This document shows positions 1 to 7,828 of a DNA stretch of 18,479 bases, piece by piece. This DNA is from Clostridia bacterium (GTDB taxonomy: Bacteria; Bacillota; Clostridia; Christensenellales; Aristaeellaceae), in assembly GCA_016296675.1 (NCBI GenBank), contig JAEDIV010000035.1, positions 1 to 18,479 of the forward strand, in the 5' to 3' direction. The position numbers and the translations under genes are program-made. Below the pieces are notes generated by a model. The model was not told where the DNA came from. It saw only the letters and a list, made by a program, of their open reading frames with translations, and ran no database searches. Position 1 is the stretch's first letter. Each line of letters starts with the position of its first letter.

Positions 1-1341
1 TTTAAACGCAAGCATGATTCTTGAAATTTCACCGCCTGATGCGATTGCCGCCAGCGGACGGAGCGGCTCGCCGGGATTGGGCGAAATCATAAATTCCATT
101 TTGTCCCAGCCGCCCCTGTCAGGCTTGTCCATTTTATCGAACTTCGCCTCGAAGCGCGTTCTGGCCATTCCCAGGTCTTTCAGCTGCTCTACAACCGCCT
201 GGCTGAGCAATCCGCCCTTTTCCTTTCGCGCTTCAGAAAGCGCCTCTGCGGCCGTTTTCAGGGCATTCAGCTGCACTTTCAGCGTATCTTCCAATTCCTG
301 CTTGGTATCGGAGGAGGCATTGAGTCTTTTGAGCTCCTCTTGGGCCTTTTTGCCAAACTCGATTACATCCTTAAGCTCAGGGCCATATTTGCGTTTTAGC
401 CTTTGGATCAGATCCAGCCTGTCCTGTACCTTTTCCGCCTCTAATGGATCAAACTCCATTTCTTCCGATGCATCCTGAAGTTCGTATCCAATATCGCTGA
501 CCGTATAATACGCCTCTTCAAGGCGCGAAGCAAGGTTTTTATATTTTTCATCGATATCCGAAATCGCATTCATTGCATCCATCGCCCGCTTGAGGCTCTC
601 CTGCGCGCTGATGCTCTTTCCGCCGATATACACCCGCTCATACGCGGTCCTCAGATGTCCGGATAACTTTTCTGCATTTTCATAAATGCGGTTTTTGGAT
701 TCAAGCGCCTCTTCCTCATCCGCCTTCAGTTTTGCGCCGGCAATTTCTTTGTGCTGGAAGGTAAGGTTGTCGATCCTTCTTGCCCGCTCAGCTTCATCCA
801 TATTGAGACGGTTCAGCTCTCTGTTTGTCTGCGCATATGCCTCGTAGGCCTTTTCCGTATCTGCTTTCAAAGGCTCAAGCGCGCTTCCTGCATAGGCATC
901 CAGAAAAGACAAGTGCTTTTCTCCGTCCATCAGGCGCTGATGCTCGTGCTGTCCGTGAATATCGACAAGCATTCCTGTAAACATCTTCACATTGGAAAGC
1001 GTCATCATTGCACCGTTGACGCGGCAGATGTTTTTCCCGCTCCTCGTGATCTCTCTTGAAACCTCGGCAAGCCCTTCTTCCGCGTCAATTCCCATCCCTT
1101 CAAGGTAATCCTTCGCCTCGGGATTTTCAGAAATATCAAAAAGCGCGCGGACATACGCCTTTTCTTCGCCGGTTCTTATCAGATCTCTGTCCGCCCGTCC
1201 TCCGAGCGCAAGATTCACGCAGTCGACAACGATGGATTTACCTGCGCCCGTTTCGCCCGTAAGCACATTAAGCCCCCGGCCAAATTCGATCCGGAGGCGT
1301 TCAATCAAGGCAATATTTTGAATATTCAACTCTAACAGCAT
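1..1341 (-). CDS. recN: DNA repair protein RecN (SMC-like ATPase), 3' end cut off by the window
   Basis: RecN is a cytoplasmic SMC-like ATPase acting early in double-strand break repair. I translated 447 codons from the ATG at 1341 without a stop. The protein starts MLLELNIQNIALIERL, the normal RecN N-terminus. Walker A GETGAGKS is at residues 29-36. A long Glu/Lys/Leu-rich region at about 155-400 fits the antiparallel coiled coil. The ABC signature SGGEIS is at 435-440, seven residues before the edge. Family members are about 550-570 aa, so roughly the last 110-120 residues, including Walker B, lie outside. The gene follows argR by 32 bases, the arrangement found in many Firmicutes (ahrC-recN), and probably shares its transcript. 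The ribosome binding site is weak (AGAGCGG, 8 bases upstream). No frameshift was found. Confidence 0.97.
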   Translation of the reverse strand, partial: MLLELNIQNIALIERLRIEFGRGLNVLTGETGAGKSIVVDCVNLALGGRADRDLIRTGEEKAYVRALFDISENPEAKDYLEGMGIDAEEGLAEVSREITRSGKNICRVNGAMMTLSNVKMFTGMLVDIHGQHEHQRLMDGEKHLSFLDAYAGSALEPLKADTEKAYEAYAQTNRELNRLNMDEAERARRIDNLTFQHKEIAGAKLKADEEEALESKNRIYENAEKLSGHLRTAYERVYIGGKSISAQESLKRAMDAMNAISDIDEKYKNLASRLEEAYYTVSDIGYELQDASEEMEFDPLEAEKVQDRLDLIQRLKRKYGPELKDVIEFGKKAQEELKRLNASSDTKQELEDTLKVQLNALKTAAEALSEARKEKGGLLSQAVVEQLKDLGMARTRFEAKFDKMDKPDRGGWDKMEFMISPNPGEPLRPLAAIASGGEISRIMLAFK

Positions 1342-1373
1342 TTTGTATACCGCTCTTCAGAAAGAGATTTTTA

Positions 1374-1832
1374 TCAGATTCTGTTTCCGATCAACTCACG
1401 GAAACGCGCGATGACTTCGTCTACATCCTCGATATTCTTGATAATAACAAGAATCGTATTGTCTCCGGCAATCGTTCCGATAATCTCCGGCCATTTAAGG
1501 CTGTCAATCGCTTCCGCAGCAGACGGCGCAGAAGCCGACAGCGTTTTTAAGACAATCAGATTGCCCGCGCCGGCTATGGACATAACAGACTCGGAAAAAA
1601 TGCGGATAAAGCGATCGTTGATTCCCTTCTCCGCGCGCTCTGCTGTCGCATAGCGGTATCCGCCGTTGTCTGAAAGCACCTTCAGAAGCCGTAATTCCTT
1701 TATGTCTCTGGATACCGTCGCCTGCGTAACATTTACACCGTGATGACGCAGTTCTTCTGCGAGTTCTTCCTGCGTCTCAATATTCTTGGCCTCTATGATT
1801 TCAAGGATCATGGCGTGTCTCATGGTTTTCAT
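1374..1832 (-). CDS. argR: Arginine repressor ArgR/AhrC
   Basis: This is a hexameric arginine-dependent regulator that represses arginine synthesis genes and in Bacillus also activates catabolism. Its 152 aa is full family length. The N-terminal winged-helix domain (1-70) has TQEELAEEL and the recognition segment QATVSRDIKEL (37-47). The C-terminal oligomerisation and arginine-binding domain ends in GTIAGDNT (119-126). The family usually has GDD at this site; here the second Asp is Asn125. The ATG at 1832 is chosen because AGGAGG lies about 10 bases upstream; Met4 would be farther from it. The gene lies between tlyA and recN as in B. subtilis, but a 128-base gap with its own promoter-like sequence separates it from tlyA. 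Confidence 0.96.
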   Translation of the reverse strand: MKTMRHAMILEIIEAKNIETQEELAEELRHHGVNVTQATVSRDIKELRLLKVLSDNGGYRYATAERAEKGINDRFIRIFSESVMSIAGAGNLIVLKTLSASAPSAAEAIDSLKWPEIIGTIAGDNTILVIIKNIEDVDEVIARFRELIGNRI

Positions 1833-1851
1833 TTGGGGTACGCCTCCTGCT

Positions 1852-1865
1852 TGTTTCTATATTCA
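1852..1865 (-). promoter_or_regulatory. Weak ARG-box-like sequence upstream of argR
   Basis: On the minus strand this reads TGAAT ATAG AAACA. It compares with the ArgR half-site pair TGAAT-wwww-ATTCA, with a perfect first half and 3 of 5 in the second. It lies between the proposed promoter and the argR start, where autoregulation would be plausible. The match is poor enough to be chance. Confidence 0.22.
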
Positions 1866-1920
1866 ATGCTTTAAAGCAAGTCTAACCTTAAGAAAAACCG
1901 ACCAAAGCCTCTTTTTATAT

Positions 1921-1948
1921 TGTATACCAGAAACGCACAATAAAACAA
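1921..1948 (-). promoter_or_regulatory. Probable sigma-A promoter for argR-recN
   Basis: On the minus strand, a -35-like TTGTTT (1948-1943) is followed after 16 bases by TATACA (1926-1921). A TGG immediately before the -10 gives an extended -10 element. The site lies in the AT-rich 128-base gap after the tlyA stop and about 90 bases before the argR ATG. This suggests argR-recN can be transcribed apart from the operon upstream. No terminator was found after tlyA, so readthrough is also possible. Confidence 0.55.
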
Positions 1949-1960
1949 TAACTCTTGCGA

Positions 1961-2767
1961 TTATTTAATAAATTTGTCATAAGCGGCATCGATCACGTCA
2001 TTGATTGTAGCATCTTCGAAAGATCGATCGGGCGAAACCGTATTTCGGATTAAAAGCAGAAACTCAATATTGCCTTCAGGACCCCGTATCGGCGAAAAAT
2101 CAAGTCCCTCAATCGTCCAGCCCTTTTGCGTGACAAAATCCGTGATCATTTTGATCACATTTTCATGTACATCGCGTCTTCTGACAACGCCCTTCTCGCC
2201 AACCTCTTCCTTCTGCGCCTCAAACTGCGGCTTGATCAGCGCCACAAACAGCGCGTTTTTTTCAAGCACGGAAAAAATCGACGGAAGCACAGCTTTGAGA
2301 GAAATAAACGATACGTCCGTTGCGCCGAATTCAATCGGCTCATCGAACATGTTTTTTTCAAGAAATCTCGCGTTTGTGCGCTCCATACAGGTAACGTGCT
2401 TGTCGCTTCTGAGTCTATAGTCAAGAAGATTGTAGCCAACATCGATGGAAAACACTCGTCTGGCGCCTTCCCTTAGCATTACATCCGTAAAGCCGCCCGT
2501 AGAAGCGCCGACGTCTATGCAGTTTTTCCCCTTAATGTCAAGCGCGAATGCTTCAACTGCGCGCTTAAGCTTCTTGGCTCCGCGGCTGACATAAGCATCC
2601 GTTTCACCCTTGATGGTCAAAACCGCGTCCTTTTTTACGGGATCCGACGCCTTCATGATCTTGTTCGTGCCGCTGAGCACGCGCCCTTCCATAATCAGCG
2701 CGCGAGCCAGCTCAATCGTATCGGCAAGACCCGTTTTCACCATCTGTTCATCTGCGCGTACAGGCAC
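1961..2767 (-). CDS. tlyA: TlyA-family rRNA 2'-O-methyltransferase (16S/23S, hemolysin A family)
   Basis: This SAM-dependent methyltransferase family modifies 2'-OH groups of cytidines in 16S and 23S rRNA. An N-terminal S4-like RNA-binding segment (about 1-58) has GLADTIELARALIMEG. The Rossmann domain follows, with motif I DVGASTGG (85-92). The KDKE tetrad aligns with K66, D151, K179 and E235. I start it at GTG 2767, giving 268 aa. That GTG shares one base with the dxs stop (TAGTG) and has AAGGAG eight bases upstream inside dxs. A longer reading from 2809 would add 14 residues unlike any TlyA. The overlap suggests translational coupling to dxs. The S4 part is somewhat degenerate: RAD replaces the usual RLD. 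Confidence 0.93.
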   Translation of the reverse strand: MPVRADEQMVKTGLADTIELARALIMEGRVLSGTNKIMKASDPVKKDAVLTIKGETDAYVSRGAKKLKRAVEAFALDIKGKNCIDVGASTGGFTDVMLREGARRVFSIDVGYNLLDYRLRSDKHVTCMERTNARFLEKNMFDEPIEFGATDVSFISLKAVLPSIFSVLEKNALFVALIKPQFEAQKEEVGEKGVVRRRDVHENVIKMITDFVTQKGWTIEGLDFSPIRGPEGNIEFLLLIRNTVSPDRSFEDATINDVIDAAYDKFIK

Positions 2768-4623
2768 TACATTATCTCCTTCCCAAGCGCTTTGAGCGTA
2801 CGCATGCAAACGCTTTCAGCGTCCATCAAGTTATCCCTCGTCTGTTCTTCAACCGAAGCATGCGCAATGAACGCGCTGGGTACGCCGATCAGATCGATCC
2901 TCTGATCGAATCCCATCTCCCGCATTCTGCGCATGATTTCTTCGCCCATTCCGCCTTCAACAATTCCATCTTCCAAAGCGACAATAGGCAAATTTTCCTT
3001 CATAATCTCTGAAAGCATATTATCGTCCATTGGCCGAACAAAGCGCGCATTGACAATTCCTGCTGTAACGCCAAACTTCCTGAGTTTTTCAGAAGCTTCC
3101 CTTGCAATATCCACCATTCGTCCGGCAGCAATAAACTGAACGTCTTTTCCAACAGATATTCTTTCCCACTTGCCGATTTCGATTTTCTTGTCGTTTACGC
3201 CTTTCGCCAGGGACTTCGGATAGCGGATCGCCATCGGCTTATCGCACTTGAGGCTGACATCAAGCATCCCCTCAAGCTCGCCCGTGTCACAGGGAGAAGC
3301 GATAATGAGGTTTGGAATCGTTTTAAGGTAGGCGATATCAAATATGCCCTGATGCGTTTCTCCGTCGGCGCCGTTTAAGCCTGCGCGGTCGATTAAGAAC
3401 GTGACGGGCGCATTGTTGAGACACACGTCCATCATCACCTGATCATAGGATCTTTGAAGGAAGGTGGAATACAGGGCGACATAAGGCTTCATGCCGCCAA
3501 GCGCAAGGCCGGCTGCCATGGTCACCGCGTGCTCCTCCGCAATTCCTACATCAAACGTTCTTTCAGGATACGCCTTTTGAAACTGATCAAGCCCCGTGCC
3601 CTTGAGCATCGCTGCCGAAACGGCGACAATGCGCGGATCCCTTTGGGCAAGTTTTATAAGCGCATTTACAGCAATTGCACCCGCGCTTTTACCGCCAGCC
3701 TTCTTCGCCTCACCTGACTGCGTATCAAACGGCTGAACGCCGTGATAGTGCTCGGGCTCATCTTCAGCAAGCGTATACCCTCTTCCCTTTTTGGTCACCA
3801 CATGGATCAGCACCGGCTCGTCATATTGCTTTGCGCGTTCAAAAACGCGCTCCATTTCCTCAATATCATGTCCGTCCACAGGGCCGATGTATTCAATGCC
3901 CATCGCATCAAAAAACATGTCGTTGATCAAAAGCGATTTCAATAAATCCTTGATTTTGGAAAGCACGCGCATTACCGGCATGCCCATTCCCGGGATCTTT
4001 TCGAGCATCCTGCGGATTTTCTGCTTCATTTGCCGATACGTGTTGCTCTGGCGCATTTTGGTCAGGTGTCTTGACATCGCGCCGACATTTGAGGAAATGC
4101 TCATGGCATTGTCGTTAAGAACAATAATCATCGGCGTTTTTGTATTTCCTGCGTCATTGAGCGCCTCATAACACATGCCGCCGGTAAGCGCGCCGTCGCC
4201 GACTACGCACACGACGCTTCTGTCTTCCTTCTTAAGCTGCATGGCGCGCGCCATGCCAAGCGCGAGAGAAATTGAATCCGACGCATGGCCTGCGCAGTTG
4301 GCATCGTGCTCGCTTTCTTCCCTTCTCGGAAAACCGCTCAATCCGCCCTTGGTTCTGATAGTGCGCATCTTTCCAAAGCGGCCCGTCAGCATTTTATGCG
4401 CATACGCCTGATGACCGACGTCGAAGATGATTTTGTCCTTCGGGGTATCAAAAACGCTGTGAAGCGCAATCGTTAATTCCACGCTTCCGAGGTTTGACGC
4501 AAGATGTCCGCCCGTCTCCGATACGATATCCAAAAGCGCATTTCGGATTTCTTCGGACAGCGCTTTTTTGTCCTCTTTGGACAGATGCTTTATGTCCGAC
4601 GGAGACGCGATATTTTCAAGCAT
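2767..4623 (-). CDS. dxs: 1-deoxy-D-xylulose-5-phosphate synthase
   Basis: Dxs condenses pyruvate and glyceraldehyde 3-phosphate, using thiamine diphosphate, into DXP, the first step of the MEP isoprenoid pathway. At 618 aa it is full length. Visible motifs are DVGHQAYAHK (68-77), the thiamine-diphosphate motif GDGALTGG (142-149) with the Asn-rich continuation LNDN (169-172), and DGHDIEEM (250-257). The transketolase-type catalytic Glu is E363 in IAEEHAVT, and GADGETHQG is at 418-426. A C-terminal transketolase domain follows. The ATG at 4623 has GGAG ten bases upstream and gives the usual N-terminus; an upstream in-frame extension to 4716 would run into ispA. It sits 16 bases after ispA, so two isoprenoid genes are adjacent. 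Confidence 0.97.
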   Translation of the reverse strand: MLENIASPSDIKHLSKEDKKALSEEIRNALLDIVSETGGHLASNLGSVELTIALHSVFDTPKDKIIFDVGHQAYAHKMLTGRFGKMRTIRTKGGLSGFPRREESEHDANCAGHASDSISLALGMARAMQLKKEDRSVVCVVGDGALTGGMCYEALNDAGNTKTPMIIVLNDNAMSISSNVGAMSRHLTKMRQSNTYRQMKQKIRRMLEKIPGMGMPVMRVLSKIKDLLKSLLINDMFFDAMGIEYIGPVDGHDIEEMERVFERAKQYDEPVLIHVVTKKGRGYTLAEDEPEHYHGVQPFDTQSGEAKKAGGKSAGAIAVNALIKLAQRDPRIVAVSAAMLKGTGLDQFQKAYPERTFDVGIAEEHAVTMAAGLALGGMKPYVALYSTFLQRSYDQVMMDVCLNNAPVTFLIDRAGLNGADGETHQGIFDIAYLKTIPNLIIASPCDTGELEGMLDVSLKCDKPMAIRYPKSLAKGVNDKKIEIGKWERISVGKDVQFIAAGRMVDIAREASEKLRKFGVTAGIVNARFVRPMDDNMLSEIMKENLPIVALEDGIVEGGMGEEIMRRMREMGFDQRIDLIGVPSAFIAHASVEEQTRDNLMDAESVCMRTLKALGKEIM

Positions 4624-4639
4624 GATTTTCTTACTCCAA

Positions 4640-5545
4640 TCAATGATCTCTGTGAGCCACGGTATCCGCGAGGCGGACAAAAAATTCCGCTTCTTCGCCG
4701 AATCCGCGAATTGCATCCAGCGCTTCCTTCAAAAGCGCCTCTACGCGCGCCTTTGCGCCTTCAAGCGACAGAATGCTCACAGCCGTAAGTTTTCCGTCGC
4801 GCACGTCCTTGCCGACGGAATGGCCGAAAAGCGCGGGGTCAGCAATAATATCCAGCACATCGTCAGACGCCTGGAAAAGAAGCCCGAACGCGCGGGCATA
4901 TTCCGTAATCGCATCAAGCGACTTTTGATCCGCGCCCGCCAGGCGCGCGCCTGCGCGCATTGCGCCGACAAACATGGCCATGGTCTTCCCTTCGTGGATA
5001 AACCTGAGCATTGCTTCCGAGCCGTCTTCGCGTCCTTCCTGATAAAGGTCGGCGCACTGGCCGGCAATCATACCGGTGACGCCAGCGCCTCGCGCAATTT
5101 CACTCGCTGCTGATATGCACTTATCCGCATCTTTCCCCGCGTTCATCGCCGTTTTGAGCATGATCTCATAGGCCATATTGAGAAGTCCGTCGCCGGCCAG
5201 AATTGCCTGACCCACGCCGAAAACGACATGATTGGTCGGTCTTCCTCTTCTCATATCGTCATCGTCCATGCCGGGCAGATCATCATGGATCAGAGAATAG
5301 GTATGGATCATTTCAATGGCGCAGGCAAAGTCCAGTGCCAGCTGAATGTCTCCTCCCAGCATCTCGCACGCCGCCAAAAGCATCGCGGGGCGCAGACGCT
5401 TTCCGCCTGCCAGGAGGCTGTAGCGCATGCTCCTTGAAAGAAGCTCCGGCATATTTTCCGGTTCAAAAGAATTCTCAGGAAGCACCGGAATGATTTCGTT
5501 AAGCCGCTTTTCCGTAATGAGCGCATATTCTTTTAAGGTTTTCAT
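4640..5545 (-). CDS. ispA: Farnesyl diphosphate synthase (polyprenyl synthetase family)
   Basis: This enzyme joins isopentenyl and allylic diphosphates to make farnesyl diphosphate, the precursor of undecaprenyl phosphate and quinones. Its 301 aa matches the family. The first aspartate-rich motif, DDLPGMD (88-94), carries the two-residue insertion typical of bacterial short-chain synthases. The second is DDVLD (228-232). GGKRLRP (47-53) binds the diphosphate. Tyr83-Ser84 just before the first motif match the pattern in E. coli IspA, which favours C15 over longer products. The start overlaps the xseB stop by four bases (ATGA), with GGAGG upstream. The order xseB-ispA-dxs is as in Bacillus. Confidence 0.95.
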   Translation of the reverse strand: MKTLKEYALITEKRLNEIIPVLPENSFEPENMPELLSRSMRYSLLAGGKRLRPAMLLAACEMLGGDIQLALDFACAIEMIHTYSLIHDDLPGMDDDDMRRGRPTNHVVFGVGQAILAGDGLLNMAYEIMLKTAMNAGKDADKCISAASEIARGAGVTGMIAGQCADLYQEGREDGSEAMLRFIHEGKTMAMFVGAMRAGARLAGADQKSLDAITEYARAFGLLFQASDDVLDIIADPALFGHSVGKDVRDGKLTAVSILSLEGAKARVEALLKEALDAIRGFGEEAEFFVRLADTVAHRDH

Positions 5546-5757
5546 TCCAAAACTTCCTCCGTAATATCCTTATCTCCCGATTTCATAATCTCGGCAATGC
5601 GTACTTCGCCTTTGTTCAGCATCTCTTCAAGCGCTTTATACAGTTCGCTTGCTTCGTGATACGCTTCGAACGACTCTTCAAGCGGCATGTCGCCCTTTTC
5701 AAGCCTTGAAACGATCGCTTCAAGCTTCTCCATGCCCTCTTCAAACGTATATTTCAT
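5542..5757 (-). CDS. xseB: Exodeoxyribonuclease VII small subunit
   Basis: XseB is the small helical subunit that binds several copies per XseA to form exonuclease VII, which degrades single-stranded DNA. The 71 aa protein opens YTFEEGMEKLEAIVSRLE, the hallmark of the family, followed by GDMPLEESFEAYHEA. The start at 5757 is four bases after the xseA stop. AAGGAG, which overlaps the xseA stop region, is seven bases upstream. Confidence 0.96.
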   Translation of the reverse strand: MKYTFEEGMEKLEAIVSRLEKGDMPLEESFEAYHEASELYKALEEMLNKGEVRIAEIMKSGDKDITEEVLE

Positions 5758-5761
5758 ACTT

Positions 5762-6970
5762 CTACTCCTTATCGGTTACGGCCTTTACGCCGGCACGGAT
5801 GCAGGCATCCTGCATATGAATCTGAATGTCGTCTCCAGGGATAAGCTCCCTTGGATTTTTCACAAGCTGATCGTCCTTGTAAACGACCGCGTAGCCCCTT
5901 TTCAGCACATTTTCGGGGTTGACTGCACTGAGAATTGCACAAAGTCCATTGAGCTTTATGTGCCTTTTCTCAATGAATGTTTTTAAAGCGCGCTCCATTT
6001 TCTCCTGCGTCTGATTGAGCGCACGCCTTTTTTCATCAATCAGCATGCGATTTGGCATTGAAAGCGCGGGCGATTTCGCGACTGTCAAAAGCCTCATGCG
6101 CTTTTGCCTAAGATCATTTTTCAGCGCGCCTTTCAATCGGATGCCCAGCTGTGACAGCGTTTTTTGCAGCTCCTTTATATCCGCAACTGCGATTTCCGCC
6201 GCATTCGACGGCGTTGCCGCACGGCAGTCGGCGACGAAATCCGCAATCGTAAAATCGATTTCATGCCCTACGCAGGATATAACCGGAATGCGTGAGGCAA
6301 AAATCGCCCGGGCAACAACCTCTTCGTTGAACGCCCATAAATCCTCCATGGAACCACCGCCGCGCCCGACGAGGAGAACTTCGCTCCTGCCGTCCGCATT
6401 CAGTCTTTCTATCGCGCGCGCAATTTCCTCAGCTGCGCCTGCGCCCTGAACGGCGCACGGGCACAATAGAATCGTAACAGACGGATCGCGCATCACAGAT
6501 ACGCGGACGATATCCCGAAAAGCCGCGCCGACGCGGGAAGTCGCTACGCCGATGGTTTTGGGCATTACAGGCAGCGGCTTTTTGACCGAAGGATCAAACA
6601 AGCCTTCGTCGGCAAGCCTCCGCTTGAGCTTTTCAAACTTCTCAAACAGATTGCCCGTTCCGTCCTTTTCCATCGATTCCACATACAATTGATAGGTTCC
6701 CGACACCGCATACAGCCCGGCAGCAGCGATCACGACCACCTGCTGTCCGTCTTGCGGCTGAAAATTCAGCTTCATCGCCTGCATGCGGAACATCGCGCAC
6801 GAAACGCGGGAGGTTTCATCCTTGAGCGTGAAATACAAGTGTCCGCTCACATGCCTTTTAAAGCCCGAAATCTCGCCCTTTACGCGAACCGAGCGCAGCA
6901 TCGGATCGCCCGCAAGCTTTTTGCGGACGTATTCATTGAGTTCCCCTACCGACAGCGTCCATTCAGGCAT
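5762..6970 (-). CDS. xseA: Exodeoxyribonuclease VII large subunit
   Basis: XseA is the catalytic subunit of exonuclease VII, 402 aa here. An N-terminal OB-fold (about 1-100) starts TLSVGELNEYVR and contains VRVKGEISGFK (28-38). The catalytic domain has TSRVGAAFRDI (144-154; the usual form is TSxxGAAxRD), RGGGSMEDLWAFNEE (203-217) and GHEIDFTIADFVADCRAATP (235-254). A helical C-terminal part ends with the conserved PENVLKRGYAVV. The ATG at 6970 is chosen because GGAG lies seven bases upstream; a TTG at 6988 would only add six residues and has no better site. It overlaps the end of folD by eight bases. Confidence 0.96.
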   Translation of the reverse strand: MPEWTLSVGELNEYVRKKLAGDPMLRSVRVKGEISGFKRHVSGHLYFTLKDETSRVSCAMFRMQAMKLNFQPQDGQQVVVIAAAGLYAVSGTYQLYVESMEKDGTGNLFEKFEKLKRRLADEGLFDPSVKKPLPVMPKTIGVATSRVGAAFRDIVRVSVMRDPSVTILLCPCAVQGAGAAEEIARAIERLNADGRSEVLLVGRGGGSMEDLWAFNEEVVARAIFASRIPVISCVGHEIDFTIADFVADCRAATPSNAAEIAVADIKELQKTLSQLGIRLKGALKNDLRQKRMRLLTVAKSPALSMPNRMLIDEKRRALNQTQEKMERALKTFIEKRHIKLNGLCAILSAVNPENVLKRGYAVVYKDDQLVKNPRELIPGDDIQIHMQDACIRAGVKAVTDKE

Positions 6971-7814
6971 TTTGCATCTCCGCTGCAATAATTGTATTTT
7001 TCATAAGCATGGCAATGGTCATAGGACCTACGCCGCCCGGAACAGGCGTTATCGCGCCTGCAACCCGGCATGCGGATTCGAAATCCACATCGCCCACAAT
7101 GCTGCCGTCTTCAAGGCGGTTGATGCCGACGTCGATGACCGCCGCGCCTTCCTTCAGCATGTCTCCCGTGACAGCCTTGGGACGGCCCATCGCGCTTACA
7201 ACGATATCGGCGTTTTTCAGGATCTCCTTAAGATTCCTGGTCTTGGAATGGCAAACCGTGACCGTGCAGTTTTCGCGAAGCAGCATAAGCGCAATCGGCT
7301 TTCCGACAATATTGCTTCTGCCGATGACCACTGCATTTGCTCCGGCCAGCGGTACGCCTGCGCGTTTAAGAAGTTCCATGCAGCCGGCAGGCGTGCACGG
7401 TTCAAGCGTCGCGCCCGCGCGCATCAATTCACCCGCGTTCATCGGGTGGAACCCGTCCACGTCCTTCTCGGGCGCAACGGCGCACAGGATATTTTCCTCA
7501 TTAATGCCCTTGGGCAGCGGAAGCTGTACGAGGATTCCGTTGATCCCGGGATCTTCATTGAGCGCACGAATTTCGTTTATCAGTTCTTCTTCCGTAATCG
7601 ATGCGGGGAATTTCTTGGCTACAGAGCGAATGCCTACCCAGCCGCAGGCCTTTTCCTTGGAAGCAACATACACTTTGCTTGCAGGATTGTCGCCGGCGAG
7701 AATCACGCACAGCGCAGGCTTTTTGCCGTACTTTTCGGAAAATTCCTTTACACGCACTTTCACATCCGCGCGAACAAGTCTTGCGATCTCTTTTCCGTCA
7801 ATCAGAGCATGCAT
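6963..7814 (-). CDS. folD: Bifunctional methylene-THF dehydrogenase / methenyl-THF cyclohydrolase
   Basis: FolD interconverts 5,10-methylene-, methenyl- and 10-formyl-tetrahydrofolate with NADP, supplying one-carbon units for purine and fMet synthesis. Its 283 aa is the normal length. The catalytic Y49-xxx-K53 pair is present in SKVYVASK (46-53). Other motifs are GILVQLPLP (93-101), DVDGFHP (118-124), the cofactor loop GRSNIVGKP (165-173) and PVPGGVGPMT (257-266). It starts 14 bases after the TsaD-like gene, with GGGGGA upstream, and overlaps xseA at its end, so it sits mid-operon. Confidence 0.97.
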   Translation of the reverse strand: MHALIDGKEIARLVRADVKVRVKEFSEKYGKKPALCVILAGDNPASKVYVASKEKACGWVGIRSVAKKFPASITEEELINEIRALNEDPGINGILVQLPLPKGINEENILCAVAPEKDVDGFHPMNAGELMRAGATLEPCTPAGCMELLKRAGVPLAGANAVVIGRSNIVGKPIALMLLRENCTVTVCHSKTRNLKEILKNADIVVSAMGRPKAVTGDMLKEGAAVIDVGINRLEDGSIVGDVDFESACRVAGAITPVPGGVGPMTIAMLMKNTIIAAEMQNA

Positions 7815-7828
7815 TCATTCTTCCCCCA

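Noticed and set aside
2768..2809. Upstream ATG-type start for tlyA
   Set aside because: The extra 14 residues overlap dxs and do not resemble TlyA. The GTG at 2767 has AAGGAG at correct spacing and a TAGTG junction.
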